DNA of 64,000 nt, from the NCBI GenBank assembly GCA_019637585.1, contig JAHBVL010000004.1, forward strand, positions 62,001-126,000. Reading direction: 5' to 3'. Below, piece after piece: positions 23,801 to 32,697 of this stretch (position 1 is its first letter; each line of letters begins with the position of its first letter). The DNA comes from Thermomicrobiales bacterium. GTDB taxonomy: Bacteria > Chloroflexota > Chloroflexia > Thermomicrobiales > UBA6265. Under the pieces are notes generated by a model. The model was not told where the DNA came from, made no database searches, and saw nothing but the letters and a program-made list of their open reading frames with translations. The position numbers and the translations under genes were made by a program.

Positions 23801-26188
23801 ATGGATGACTCGCCTTCCGGGATAATCACAACTCCCCCGTCACGATCGGCCGATGCTGACGCCGGCCATCTGATGAGTCTGACCTCCTTCATCGGACGGC
23901 AGCAGGAGCTCGCCTGGATGCGCGAACGGCTGCTGGAGGGGCACCGCATCGTCACGATCACCGGCCCGGGCGGGGTGGGGAAAACCAGACTCGCCCACGC
24001 CGTCGCATCGATGCCCGAGTGCCAGACGGTCTATCCACACAGCATTCATCTCGTTCCACTGGCCCCGGTGACCGAGGTGGCAATGGTCATTCCGTCGGTC
24101 GCCCGGGCGCTTGGCGTTCTGGCCGACGAAAGCGCGTCGGCAGTGGAGCGGCTGACCGGCGCGATCGATCAACAACGCATCCTCCTCATCATCGACAACC
24201 TGGAGCATGTCATTGGCGCGTCAGTCGACCTCAAACGGATTGTCGATGCCTGCCCGAACGTGACACTTGTCGTGACGAGCCGGCGTGCGATGCGCGTGAC
24301 GGGAGAACAGGAATTCTCACTCTCGTCACTTCCATTGCCGGCGATTGGCAGCGATCTGCTTGATGAGATGAATGCGTCGCCAGCTGTCCAGCTCTTTGTC
24401 GACAGAGCCGCAGCGGCAAATCCCGCGTTCGCCCTGACCCCGGAAACGGCCTCGTCCGTTGTCGAGATCTGTTACCGGCTCGACGGTCTGCCATTGGCTA
24501 TCGAGCTGGCCGCGGCGCGAATCAAGATGCTCTCCGCGCAGGCACTGGCTTCCCGCCTCACCGGCCGGCTGCAGCTGCTCACCTCCGGACCGAGAGACGC
24601 CCCGCTCCGCCAGCAAACGCTCCGGGAAACGGTCCGGGAAACGGTCCGCTGGAGCTACGACTTGCTCACGCCGTTCGAGCAGCTCATCTTCCGGCGTATG
24701 TCGGTTCTGGGAGGTGGCGCCACCCTGGAAGCGATCGGCGCGATCGCCGGTCATGGAGTGCCGGTCAACGAACTGGACATCCTCGACGTCGTGGCCACAC
24801 TCGTCGAACACTCCCTCCTCGTCCGGGACGAAGCTCCCGGTGCGGAAGTGCGATTCCGGATGCTGGAAACCATCCGCGAGTTCGCCCTGGAGGAGCTGGG
24901 CAAGGAAGAGGATGTCGAGAGCATTCGCAACGCGCACGCCGCGTACTTCCTCAGACTGGCGGAGCATGCTGCGAGCAATGAGTATGGCCCGGACGAAGCC
25001 ACCCGCATCATCGCCCTCGAACCGGATCTCGGCAACGTGCGGTTGGCGCTCGGCTGGTTGCTGATCGACCGAGAATTCGATTCGCCCTACGTGCACATGG
25101 GGCTCCGCCTGGCGGGCGCCATGGTCCGGTTCTGGGATATTCGCGGCTACATCACGGAAGAACGGGAGTGGCTCATCCACGCCCTCTCCACCGTGCCGGA
25201 CGACCCCACACCGGAGCGAGCGACGGCGCTCACCGGCATGGGTGTCAACTACTGGTACTCCAATCTGCTTCCGGAATCCGAAACGTGGCAGGAACAGGCG
25301 CTCGATGTCTGGCGACAGCTCGATCAACCGGCCGGCGTTGTTCGCTCGATCTGGTTTCTCGCGCTCGTGGCGGCGAAGCAGGGCGACATCGAACGCCTCG
25401 AAGCGCTGCTCTCCCAGGCACAGGCGGAGCGGCCCCGCATTCCCGATTCGATCTGGCACATCGTGCCGGTCGCCATCCAGTCGCTGATCGAGCTGGCAAA
25501 GGGAGATGGTGTTGCCGCAACTACCTATCTGAAGATGGCCGTCGAGTATCACAATGAGCGTGGGTTTCACTGGCCCGAGGCCTGGACCATCGGATTGATG
25601 GCCGATGCCGCGCTGATTCAGGGCAACCGGCCGGAATCCATGGACCTGATGCGTACCAGCCTGGCGCTCTTCGTGGAAACGGGCGACGTCTACGCCATGC
25701 TGGACGGCATGTTGACCATGGCGCTGCATCGGGCGGCGCTTGGCGACCCGGAAAACGCCGCGCGCATCCTTGGCGTCGTGGCGCGGGTACGCAAGTCGGT
25801 CGGGGAACGCCTCACCTGGCGGACGGTGAAGGAAGAAGATGTTCGGGCCGAGGTTGTTGCGGCACTGGGCAGCGAGCGCGTCGCGGCAATCCAGCGAGAC
25901 TCCGCGTCGATGACCCTGAAGGATGGGGTGGAACTTGCGCTTTCGGCCGGCAGCGCCGATCTCCGTCCCGCCCGGCCGGTCGCCGCATCAGGCGGATTCA
26001 ATCTCTCGCCGCGAGAGCTCGAAATCCTTCATCTGCTAGCACAGGGAAAGACCAATCAGGAAATCGGCGATGAGCTCTTCATCAGCCACCGCACCGCGGG
26101 CACCCATGTGGCCAATATTCTGGGCAAACTCGGCGTCCACTCCCGAGCCGCGGCAGTCGCGGTGGCGTTGAACAACGGTCTGGTCTAG
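23801..26188 (+). CDS. STAND ATPase regulator: NB-ARC, TPR-like, C-terminal LuxR HTH
   Basis: This 795-residue signal-transduction ATPase has Walker A GPGGVGKT at residues 55-62, Walker B in RILLIIDNLEHV, the sensor region LVVTSRRAMRVTGEQ, and LDGLPLAIELAAARI (GxP motif). Tetratricopeptide-like helices fill roughly residues 400-700. The C-terminus is a LuxR helix-turn-helix: LSPRELEILHLLAQGKTNQEIGDELFISHRTAGTHV. It should bind ATP on sensing a ligand, oligomerise and activate transcription. The ATG at 23801 lacks a strong ribosome site; ATG 23873 is an alternative. The core is closely related to the TIR protein at 57454. The TAG stop is part of a MITE-like element. Confidence 0.9.
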   Translation: MDDSPSGIITTPPSRSADADAGHLMSLTSFIGRQQELAWMRERLLEGHRIVTITGPGGVGKTRLAHAVASMPECQTVYPHSIHLVPLAPVTEVAMVIPSVARALGVLADESASAVERLTGAIDQQRILLIIDNLEHVIGASVDLKRIVDACPNVTLVVTSRRAMRVTGEQEFSLSSLPLPAIGSDLLDEMNASPAVQLFVDRAAAANPAFALTPETASSVVEICYRLDGLPLAIELAAARIKMLSAQALASRLTGRLQLLTSGPRDAPLRQQTLRETVRETVRWSYDLLTPFEQLIFRRMSVLGGGATLEAIGAIAGHGVPVNELDILDVVATLVEHSLLVRDEAPGAEVRFRMLETIREFALEELGKEEDVESIRNAHAAYFLRLAEHAASNEYGPDEATRIIALEPDLGNVRLALGWLLIDREFDSPYVHMGLRLAGAMVRFWDIRGYITEEREWLIHALSTVPDDPTPERATALTGMGVNYWYSNLLPESETWQEQALDVWRQLDQPAGVVRSIWFLALVAAKQGDIERLEALLSQAQAERPRIPDSIWHIVPVAIQSLIELAKGDGVAATTYLKMAVEYHNERGFHWPEAWTIGLMADAALIQGNRPESMDLMRTSLALFVETGDVYAMLDGMLTMALHRAALGDPENAARILGVVARVRKSVGERLTWRTVKEEDVRAEVVAALGSERVAAIQRDSASMTLKDGVELALSAGSADLRPARPVAASGGFNLSPRELEILHLLAQGKTNQEIGDELFISHRTAGTHVANILGKLGVHSRAAAVAVALNNGLV

Positions 26189-26323
26189 AGCGGTTGCGAA
26201 AACTTGTGCTCAACCACCGCGCTCCCTGGACCAATTGATCCGTCATTCTGAGCGCAAGCGAAGAATCTCCCGCCGCAGCGGTGCCCTCAACCACGCGGTG
26301 CATAACTTTGCGCAACCGCTCTA
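26186..26323. mobile_element. MITE-like element with TA ends, copy 1
   Basis: This 138-bp element has imperfect terminal inverted repeats: TAGAGCGGTTGCG-AAAACTTGTGC at the left and the complement of TTAGAGCGGTTGCG-CAAAGTTATGC at the right. It is bounded by TA on both sides. A nearly identical copy of the same 134-nt core lies at 56979. Both start inside the TAG stop codon of the preceding gene. No transposase is encoded. TA ends are typical of IS630/mariner-type elements. Confidence 0.8.
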
Positions 26324-26329
26324 AACAGC

Positions 26330-26359
26330 AAGAGAGGTCCCACTGGTGGAACCTCTCTT
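26330..26359. terminator. Hairpin between convergent genes
   Basis: AAGAGAGGTCCCAC, 2-nt loop, GTGGAACCTCTCTT: a 14-bp stem with one mismatch. It lies after the MITE-like element and before the end of the minus-strand sigma-like gene, so it could end either transcript. Confidence 0.6.
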
Positions 26360-26421
26360 CTGACCCCCGCGGAGCCGCACCTCATATGCCAAAGGCTCGC
26401 CAGCCACGAGCCGGCATTCGA

Positions 26422-26742
26422 TCAGGCGGCGCGGCTTCCTGAATGTCGCAGCACCGGCAACTCCTGCTGCAACAGGTCGTTGGCAATGCTGATGAGCCAG
26501 CCCGGCAAGGCTCCGCGCTCGCCGTGGAAGCTGTGTATTCTGGCCCACGCCCGGTAGAAGGTCTCGACCAGCAGCGATTCGGCGATTTCAACGTTTTGTG
26601 CCACGTGAATAAGGTGCCCATACACGGCAGGCGACGTCTCGTCGTACAACTGCTCGAACGCGGCAACATCGAGTCGGGTCAGACGCCGGACAAACCGCGC
26701 GTCTTCCAGAGCAGCCATGTTCAGTGTGTCGAATTTCGACAT
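26422..26742 (-). CDS. Truncated ECF sigma factor-like protein (region 2 only)
   Basis: This 106-residue protein contains a sigma-70 region 2: FEQLYDETSPAVYGHLIHVAQNVEIAESLLVETFYRAW, then GALPGWLISIANDLL, which parallels the GSFRSWLFTIAHNIV of the sigma factor at 63511. It stops soon after, with no region 4 helix-turn-helix in any frame I can follow. The ATG at 26742 has GAGGGG upstream. It may be a degenerate sigma factor, a decoy that binds core polymerase or an anti-sigma factor, or a decayed gene. Confidence 0.65.
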   Translation of the reverse strand: MSKFDTLNMAALEDARFVRRLTRLDVAAFEQLYDETSPAVYGHLIHVAQNVEIAESLLVETFYRAWARIHSFHGERGALPGWLISIANDLLQQELPVLRHSGSRAA

Positions 26743-26887
26743 TGTGGTCCCCTCTTCCCGGTTGCGAATCACCTCTTCGTGTCGGCGGCGATTCGCGGAA
26801 TTCCCTGCGATTCGGTTCTCCCGAGACTACTTTCGCCTCCGTGGCTCAAGAAGTGCCGAAAGAAACCTTAAAGAACCCTGAGAACCT

Positions 26888-27008
26888 CGTCATTTCGACC
26901 GAAGTGGAGAAATCTCTCGTTGATGGCTCGGACCGCTGTTCATGGAGGGCGCCCTGAAGAAACGAACGAGGGATTCCTCCGCTCCGCTACGCTTCGGTCG
27001 GAATGACG
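26888..27008. repeat. Palindromic element GTCATTTCGACCGAAG, copy 1
   Basis: The left arm (26888-26919) CGTCATTTCGACCGAAGTGG with AGAAATCTCTCG is mirrored by the right arm ending CTTCGGTCGGAATGACG (to 27008). A second copy is at 39076. It could fold into a long imperfect hairpin of about 120 nt. Confidence 0.75.
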
Positions 27009-27072
27009 GGGTTGGCTGCGTCGCAACGCCTCTCGCTCGGATTATTCTGCAGAGGCCCCCTCTGTGTTTGTC

Positions 27073-27239
27073 TGTAGTCGCAGACCCCCGTGTCTGCTAT
27101 CTCAGGGGGCACAACGCATCCATTGACGGCGGCGTCTCGTCACCTGCCGATACGGGTTCCCGATGGTTGCGCATGAGGATTGTGGCGAGCGATCGCAGTG
27201 TCTCCCATACAAGTGCAGACACGGGGGTCTGCAACTACA
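27073..27239. mobile_element. GCAGACCCCCGTG inverted-repeat element, copy 1 (167 bp)
   Basis: The left arm TGTAGTCGCAGACCCCCGTG plus TCTGC (27073-27097) is matched by the right arm GCAGACACGGGGGTCTGC plus AACTACA (27215-27239). The arms are about 25 nt. Related elements are at 36001 and 47113. There is no coding content. Confidence 0.8.
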
Positions 27240-27293
27240 AGGCGATGAAATCGCTGCCAGAAGTCGTGTTGATCGCCCAATGAACAATCCGGG

Positions 27294-27659
27294 CTAGTGA
27301 TCCATCGTCATCGCTTCATCGAGCGGACGCACTTCGATACTGCCGAACTGCGCGGAGGGGGTTCTGGCGGCCAGGCGAATCGCGTCGTTCAGGTCCCGTG
27401 CATCGAAGATGTAGAACCCGGCGAGATGCTCCTTGGTTTCGATGAATGGTCCATCCGAAACGGTGACCATACCGCCATCCAGGCGCATCGTCGCTGCCGT
27501 TTCAGGCGGTTGCAACGGAGACGAGAAGACATGCCGGCCGGCCAATCGCAGTTCCCCGATGAACTCGCGCACTGAGTGCTGGATCTGCTCCAGCTCGGCG
27601 GCTGGTCGTTCACTGACTCGCGCGTCCGCATCGTGATAGACCAGGCAAAGATACTTCAC
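27294..27659 (-). CDS. DGPF (YCII-family) protein
   Basis: This 121-residue YCII-fold protein (ferredoxin-like dimeric alpha/beta barrel) contains the name-giving motif VSDGPFIETKEHLAGFYIF and ends in FGSIEVRPL. The start is GTG with a weak ribosome site. It is the last of a series of DGPF genes downstream of the ECF42 sigma factor, with which such proteins are known to be co-encoded. The biochemical role of the family is unknown. Confidence 0.88.
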   Translation of the reverse strand: MKYLCLVYHDADARVSERPAAELEQIQHSVREFIGELRLAGRHVFSSPLQPPETAATMRLDGGMVTVSDGPFIETKEHLAGFYIFDARDLNDAIRLAARTPSAQFGSIEVRPLDEAMTMDH

Positions 27660-27811
27660 AGATTTCTCACTCTCTCGCGGAACAGCGCATGAACGATGGT
27701 TCTCTTCGTTGTCGACCAGCGTCCCGGCAATTCGACATCGCGGCGCTGGTTCGGTTGTCAGAGAAACGCACGCACCGCCTTCTTTGAGGAACGACGGTGG
27801 CCGAGTCCCGG

Positions 27812-28168
27812 CTATTCGAGCGACGGCAACTCTGCAAGCGGACGAATTTCGATTGCGCCGATCGTGGCCGGCGGCATGGTCAGCGTCAGTTGAACCGCCT
27901 GGTCCATATCCTCGGCTTCGATCAGGTAGAAACCGCCCACTTGCTCCTTGGTCTCGGCAAACGGCCCGTCGGTGACGGTGTGGCCCTCTTCCCGCACCTG
28001 GACGGTGATCGCCGTCGTCGCAGGTTGCAGCGGCGACGAGGCGATCAGATGACCGCTTCTGGCCAGATCGCGGTGATTCTCCAGCACCTTCTGGTAGATC
28101 CCCGCCGGAGTTGGCTGCGGATCTCCACCCGGTCCGTCACATCCGTAGACGATGCACAGGAATCTCAC
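27812..28168 (-). CDS. DGPF (YCII-family) protein
   Basis: This 118-residue protein opens MRFLCIVYGCDG, has VTDGPFAETKEQVGGFYLIEAEDMDQA and ends IGAIEIRPL, a full DGPF domain. The GTG start overlaps the stop of the next DGPF gene (GTGA), so the two are translationally coupled. Confidence 0.9.
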   Translation of the reverse strand: MRFLCIVYGCDGPGGDPQPTPAGIYQKVLENHRDLARSGHLIASSPLQPATTAITVQVREEGHTVTDGPFAETKEQVGGFYLIEAEDMDQAVQLTLTMPPATIGAIEIRPLAELPSLE

Positions 28169-28518
28169 ACCGGTAGCCCTTCGACCTCGTAGACTGGACG
28201 AATCTCGACAGTTCCCAGGCGTCCGCCCGGGATCTTCTTGGCGATCTCGATCGCTTCATCCAGGTCCTTGGCATCGACCAGGAAGTACCCTCCCAGTTGT
28301 TCGCGGGTTTCCGCGAACGGCCCGTCGGTGATCACTCGCTTGCCGCCGCCAGCCACCACGCTCGTCGCGGTCGCCACCGGCATCAACGCGTTGGTCCCCA
28401 GGAGTTTTCCCTGCTCGTGCAGCTCCCGGGCCAGCTCGGCTGATTCCTCGTAGCAAGCGGCCCGGCCAGCGGCATCCCAGACTTGCTCGTCTCCATAGAT
28501 CAACAACAGATACTTCAT
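28165..28518 (-). CDS. DGPF (YCII-family) protein
   Basis: This 117-residue protein reads MKYLLLIYGDEQVWDAAG, then ITDGPFAETREQLGGYFLVDAKDLDEAIEIAKKIP and GTVEIRPV. The ATG at 28518 has GAGGAG 5-7 nt upstream and is preferred over 28548. It is coupled to the DGPF gene at 27812. Confidence 0.9.
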   Translation of the reverse strand: MKYLLLIYGDEQVWDAAGRAACYEESAELARELHEQGKLLGTNALMPVATATSVVAGGGKRVITDGPFAETREQLGGYFLVDAKDLDEAIEIAKKIPGGRLGTVEIRPVYEVEGLPV

Positions 28519-28598
28519 CGAACTCCTCGTTCCTGTTTCGTGCGCCACACCGTTCCCGGCAAGTCATTCATTGGACGATGGTTCACGTCGCTATTCGG

Positions 28599-28898
28599 TC
28601 AGCCGCCGGCCATCGCCCCGACGACGAAATAGGCCTCTTTACCAGACGCAACCTCATCGGGAAGGAGCGCATCCGGCGACTCGTGCGACAAATCCTTCTG
28701 GCAGGCGAAAAAGCGCACCAGGGGACGGCGTTGCTTCGTCGCATGGTCCCGAATGGTGCCCTTCAGCATCGGATAGGACGCTTCCAGCGCATCGAGCACA
28801 TTGCGCTGCGTCACCGGAGCGGCGACATCCAGCTCGACCTCCTTGCCCGTTTTGGCCAGCGTTCGCAAATGCCCTGGCAGCACAACCCGAACCGTCAT
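28599..28898 (-). CDS. MoaD/ThiS-type ubiquitin-like sulfur carrier
   Basis: This 99-residue beta-grasp protein ends in the Gly-Gly tail required for thiocarboxylation (VGAMAGG). It shows [22 protein letters not shown] and the [11 protein letters not shown] helix typical of archaeal-type MoaD. It overlaps the BNR-repeat gene by ATGA. No E1-like MoeB/ThiF is nearby. It could serve molybdopterin or thio-modification, or a pathway tied to its BNR partner. Confidence 0.85.
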   Translation of the reverse strand: MTVRVVLPGHLRTLAKTGKEVELDVAAPVTQRNVLDALEASYPMLKGTIRDHATKQRRPLVRFFACQKDLSHESPDALLPDEVASGKEAYFVVGAMAGG

Positions 28899-30007
28899 AA
28901 CGTCTGCACTTCCACAGAGAGAACGCCCGGCAGATCGCGAACGATTGCGTTCCAGGTATCACCGGAATCGCTCGAGGCGTAGACCTGTCCTCCGGTTGTG
29001 CCGAAGTAGACGCCGCACGAATCGAGCGCGTCGACCGCCATCGCGTCGCGCAGGATGTTGACGTAGCAATTCTCCTGCGGCAGCCCTTCGGTCAGTGCTT
29101 CCCACTCATTGCCCCCGGTGCGGCTGCGATAGACCCGGAGCTTGCCCTCCGGCGGATAGTGGTAGTGATCGCTCAGGATCGGCACCACATACACCGTTTC
29201 GGGATCGTTCGAGTTGACCACAATGGGAAAGCCGAAATCGCTCGGCAGGTTGCCGCTGATCTCCGTCCACAACTCGCCGCCGTTGTCCGTGCGCATCACG
29301 TCCCAATGCTTCTGCATGAAGATCGTGTCCGGTTTCGACGGGTGCATCGCCAGATTGTGAACGCAATGTCCCACTTCCGCGACGGGATCGGGAAGCTCCC
29401 ACTCCGACTTCAAACCGTGGCAGATCGCTCGCCAGGTTTCCCCGCCGTCGTCGGAACGGAACGCCCCCGCCGCTGAAATGGCCACGATGATCCGGTCCGG
29501 ATTGGCGGGATCGAGGAGGATCGTGTGCAGACACATCCCGCCGGCGCCCGGTTGCCACATCGGTCCGGAAACCTCCCGCAACCCGGGCAACTCGGTCCAT
29601 GTCTGGCCACCGTCGGTCGATTTGAAAAGCGCGGCATCCTCAACTCCGGCGTAAACGGTGTCGCGATCCTGATACGACGGCTCCAGATGCCAGACCCGCG
29701 AGAACTGCCACGGATGCTGCGTGCCGTCGTACCACTGATGCGTGCCGGGATCGCCAACGTAGTTGAATTCGTTGCCGATCACCTCCCAGGTCTTGCCTCC
29801 ATCGTCCGACCGCTGCATCACCTGACCGAACCAGCTGCTCGTCTGCGAGGCATAGATCCGGTTGGGATCGACGGGCGATCCCTTCAGGTGATACATCTCG
29901 AATCCCGGAAAATGAGGTTCGCTCACATCCCATTGCTGCCGTCGTTCATCCGACGTCAGGATGAATGCCCCCTTTTTGGTTCCCACCAGCAGTCGAACTC
30001 CGCTCAT
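28895..30007 (-). CDS. BNR-repeat (sialidase-like) beta-propeller protein
   Basis: This 370-residue beta-propeller has several BNR/Asp-box motifs: [40 protein letters not shown] and [10 protein letters not shown]. There is no signal peptide, so it is probably cytoplasmic, and it lacks the catalytic arginine triad pattern of true sialidases as far as I can see. It is coupled to a MoaD-like gene (ATGA), a pairing seen in other genomes. GAGGAG precedes the ATG. Function unknown. Confidence 0.85.
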   Translation of the reverse strand: MSGVRLLVGTKKGAFILTSDERRQQWDVSEPHFPGFEMYHLKGSPVDPNRIYASQTSSWFGQVMQRSDDGGKTWEVIGNEFNYVGDPGTHQWYDGTQHPWQFSRVWHLEPSYQDRDTVYAGVEDAALFKSTDGGQTWTELPGLREVSGPMWQPGAGGMCLHTILLDPANPDRIIVAISAAGAFRSDDGGETWRAICHGLKSEWELPDPVAEVGHCVHNLAMHPSKPDTIFMQKHWDVMRTDNGGELWTEISGNLPSDFGFPIVVNSNDPETVYVVPILSDHYHYPPEGKLRVYRSRTGGNEWEALTEGLPQENCYVNILRDAMAVDALDSCGVYFGTTGGQVYASSDSGDTWNAIVRDLPGVLSVEVQTL

Positions 30008-30210
30008 TGCTCGCTCCTCGCTTCAAAGCACCATTGAGTCACCGCTCTTTTGTCGTTCAGGCCGGGCCGAATTCTACATGCGGTGCTTCCGACCTCGCCC
30101 ACTCCACCGCCTGCTCTCGCGAATCGACCTTCCAGGGCCAGAAGGCGACACTTCCTTGTCGATTGCGGAGACCCCTAATCTACACCGGAGCAATCGATTC
30201 GGCGTGTCCC

Positions 30211-30999
30211 TCACCCATGAATCTCTCTGATCACCCCGACGATCGGCTCGTTCCGCCAGCGGGCTTCGATCTCCATACCTGCTTTGCTCATCTCGATCAT
30301 CTCGTCCAGGTTCGCCGCCCGGAAAATGGCGTATCCGGCAATGACTTCCCTGGTTTCGGCAAATGGACCGTCGGTGACAACCGGTGCGCCATTCGAAAAG
30401 ACGACGCGCGTCGCCGCCGAAGATGGCAAGAGTCCGCCCCCGCCTTCAAACCGCCCCTCCGCAACCAGTCTGCCAACGACCTCTCCCATCGCATCGAATA
30501 TCGATGGACCGGGCATAACGGCGGCTTCCGTTTCCGGACTTGCGGTGAAGCCACCGAAGTAGCGCTTCAGTTCCGTTCCACCAACAGACGCCTCAGCGTC
30601 TTCTTCAGCAGCGTCCGGCGCCGGTTCCTCATCCGGAAACTCCATGCACGGCATCAGGACGATCTCGCCGTCACCTTTGGCGTACCCGGATCCCTCGACC
30701 AGCATGGGAACTTGTTTGGCCCAGTCGATCGCTTCTTCCTTCGAATCAACCTGAATGATCCAGAAACCGGCGTCGATCTTCTCCGGATTGGGAAACGGCC
30801 CCTTTTCGACCCGAAACTCTCCCTTCTCCAGCGTGACAACCGCGCCCATGTCGCTCGGTTTGAACCCTTCCGCGCTCACCCAGATTCCGGCCTCGTACAT
30901 CCGCTGGTTGTATCGCTCGATCGCCTCGAAACCGGGATCGTTCACCGGCGTCCCCGCTTCGAGTGTGGGGTTGCTCTTGATGATCATCATGTATTGCAT
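30211..30999 (-). CDS. Fused tandem YCII/DGPF protein
   Basis: This 262-residue protein carries two YCII-like domains. The first (about 1-120) has a degenerate motif VEKGPFPNPEKIDAGFWII. The second (about 145-260) has a full VTDGPFAETREVIAGYAIF. A Glu/Ala-rich acidic linker (EEPAPDAAEEDAE) joins them. GGAGCGC precedes the ATG. It lies between the ECF42 gene and the BNR/MoaD pair. A fusion could form the usual dimer within one chain. Confidence 0.88.
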   Translation of the reverse strand: MQYMMIIKSNPTLEAGTPVNDPGFEAIERYNQRMYEAGIWVSAEGFKPSDMGAVVTLEKGEFRVEKGPFPNPEKIDAGFWIIQVDSKEEAIDWAKQVPMLVEGSGYAKGDGEIVLMPCMEFPDEEPAPDAAEEDAEASVGGTELKRYFGGFTASPETEAAVMPGPSIFDAMGEVVGRLVAEGRFEGGGGLLPSSAATRVVFSNGAPVVTDGPFAETREVIAGYAIFRAANLDEMIEMSKAGMEIEARWRNEPIVGVIREIHG

Positions 31000-31235
31000 G
31001 CGCGCTCCATTCGATGCCCAGTGATTCCAGCATCACCTTGTCGAATGGCGTTCGCCTCGTTCGACATGAGCCCGGCCCTCCGGTTCAAATCGGTGGCTGA
31101 TACACCTCGCTGGTTCCTGAGGATCGTCTCGGGATGCACCGGGGATTTGTCCCGATACGGGTATCTCGATAGACACTGCGATCATCACCCGCAATCAGGC
31201 GTGTTAGCCGTTGGCTTCAACCATCGGACCCGCGC

Positions 31236-32492
31236 CTAAACCGCCAGCTCCTGTAGCCGACCCTCGAGAAAGCGGCGCTCAGGTTCGAGTTGCGTCAGTG
31301 CCAGCGCCCGCGTGTAGGCCGCTCTCGCTTCATCTGCCTTGCCGAGCCGGCGGTACATATCGGCCCGCGCCGAATGCGCAAGATGGTATTCGGTGAGATC
31401 GCCCCGCGCCAGAATCGCTTCGATGATGGCCAGGCCCGCCTCGGGTCCCTCCAGCATCGCCACGGCGACGGCCCGGTTGAGCTCGATGATGGGTGTCGGG
31501 GTGGCCACCATGAGGAGATCGTAGAGCGCCACGATCTCCTGCCAGCTCGTCTCCGCCGCGGACGGAGCCGAGGCATGAACCGCCGAGATGGCAGCCTGCA
31601 CCGTATACGGTCCCACCGGACCCCGGGACAACGCCTGCCCGACCAGCGCCTGCCCTTCAGCGATCAACTCCCGGTCCCACAGACTGCGGTCCTGGTCTTC
31701 CAGCAGAACGAGATCGCCGCCCGGTGTCGTTCTGGCGACCCGGCGCGACTCGTGGAGCAACATCAGGGCCAGCAGTCCCATAACTTCGGTCTCGGGCAGC
31801 ATCTGCAGCAGGAGCCGGTTCAGCCTGATCGCTTCCGAAGAGAGATCAGCTCTGGTCAGGCTCTCGCCAGAAGAGGCGGAATACCCTTCGTTGAAAACGA
31901 GATAGATGACGTGCAACACCGTCTCGAGCCGCTCCGGCAGCTCCTCAGGACCGGGAACCTGGTAGGGAATGCCGGCGTCGCGAATCTTGCTCTTGGCCCG
32001 CACGATGCGCTGGGCCAGCGTCGCTGGTTTGGTCAGAAAGGCGCGGGCAATCTCTTCGGTCGTCAGCCCGCACATTTCGCGCAGCGTCAGCGCGATACGC
32101 GCTTCCGGCGCCAGCGCGGGGTGGCAGCAAGTGAAGATAAGCCGCAACCGGTCGTCGCCGATTCCTTCCTCGTCCAGCACTTCGTCGAATTCATCCGCTG
32201 CCTCATCGAGCTGCTCCGCCAGAACCGGCAACGATTTGTCGAATCTGGCTCGCCGCCTCAGATTGTCGATCGCCTTGAACCGGCCAGTGGAAACGAGCCA
32301 AGCCCGTGGATTGTCCGGAACGCCCTCCGCCGACCATTGACGAAGCGCCGCGGCAAACGCATCCTGCATCGCGTCTTCGGCCAGATCGAAATCGCCGAGC
32401 AGCCGGATCAGGGTCGCCAGAACCCGCCTCGACTCGGTGCGATACACCTCCTCGACGATCAGCTGCATCTGGTCGATCGTGGTTGCGGTCAC
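31236..32492 (-). CDS. ECF42-type RNA polymerase sigma factor with C-terminal extension
   Basis: This 418-residue sigma factor has region 2 (LATLIRLLGDFDLAEDAMQDAFAAALRQW), NPRAWLVSTGRFKAIDNLRR, and region 4 (LTLREMCGLTTEEIARAFLTKPATLAQRIVRAKSKI). The long C-terminus contains VIYLVFNEGYSAS and TPR-like helices (MYRRLGKADEARAAYTRAL). This is the ECF42 architecture, known to be linked to DGPF proteins and to lack a classical anti-sigma factor. The start is GTG. It is first in the run of DGPF genes that follows. Confidence 0.93.
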   Translation of the reverse strand: MTATTIDQMQLIVEEVYRTESRRVLATLIRLLGDFDLAEDAMQDAFAAALRQWSAEGVPDNPRAWLVSTGRFKAIDNLRRRARFDKSLPVLAEQLDEAADEFDEVLDEEGIGDDRLRLIFTCCHPALAPEARIALTLREMCGLTTEEIARAFLTKPATLAQRIVRAKSKIRDAGIPYQVPGPEELPERLETVLHVIYLVFNEGYSASSGESLTRADLSSEAIRLNRLLLQMLPETEVMGLLALMLLHESRRVARTTPGGDLVLLEDQDRSLWDRELIAEGQALVGQALSRGPVGPYTVQAAISAVHASAPSAAETSWQEIVALYDLLMVATPTPIIELNRAVAVAMLEGPEAGLAIIEAILARGDLTEYHLAHSARADMYRRLGKADEARAAYTRALALTQLEPERRFLEGRLQELAV

Positions 32493-32697
32493 GGACGCGA
32501 TCCCCTCATCATGTCCGGAGGCTCCGTCACCAGCCCCCCTCGAATCGAATTCATCGTGCCGGCTCTTGGCTCTTCAGACGACACCAGTCTCAACGCATCG
32601 ATCGTGCGCATGACGGTCATCCAATCCGGTACTAGTCCGGAAATCATCGTACAAGTGTTCTATAGCGCCGTCAATACCCTGGCATGCTCCTCGATGG

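Larger units (their letters stand above)
26743..27293. other. Gene-free region with two palindromic elements
   Basis: This 551-nt gap holds the GTCATTTCGACCGAAG element (26888-27008) and a GCAGACCCCCGTG element (27073-27239). No credible gene is seen. Confidence 0.7.
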
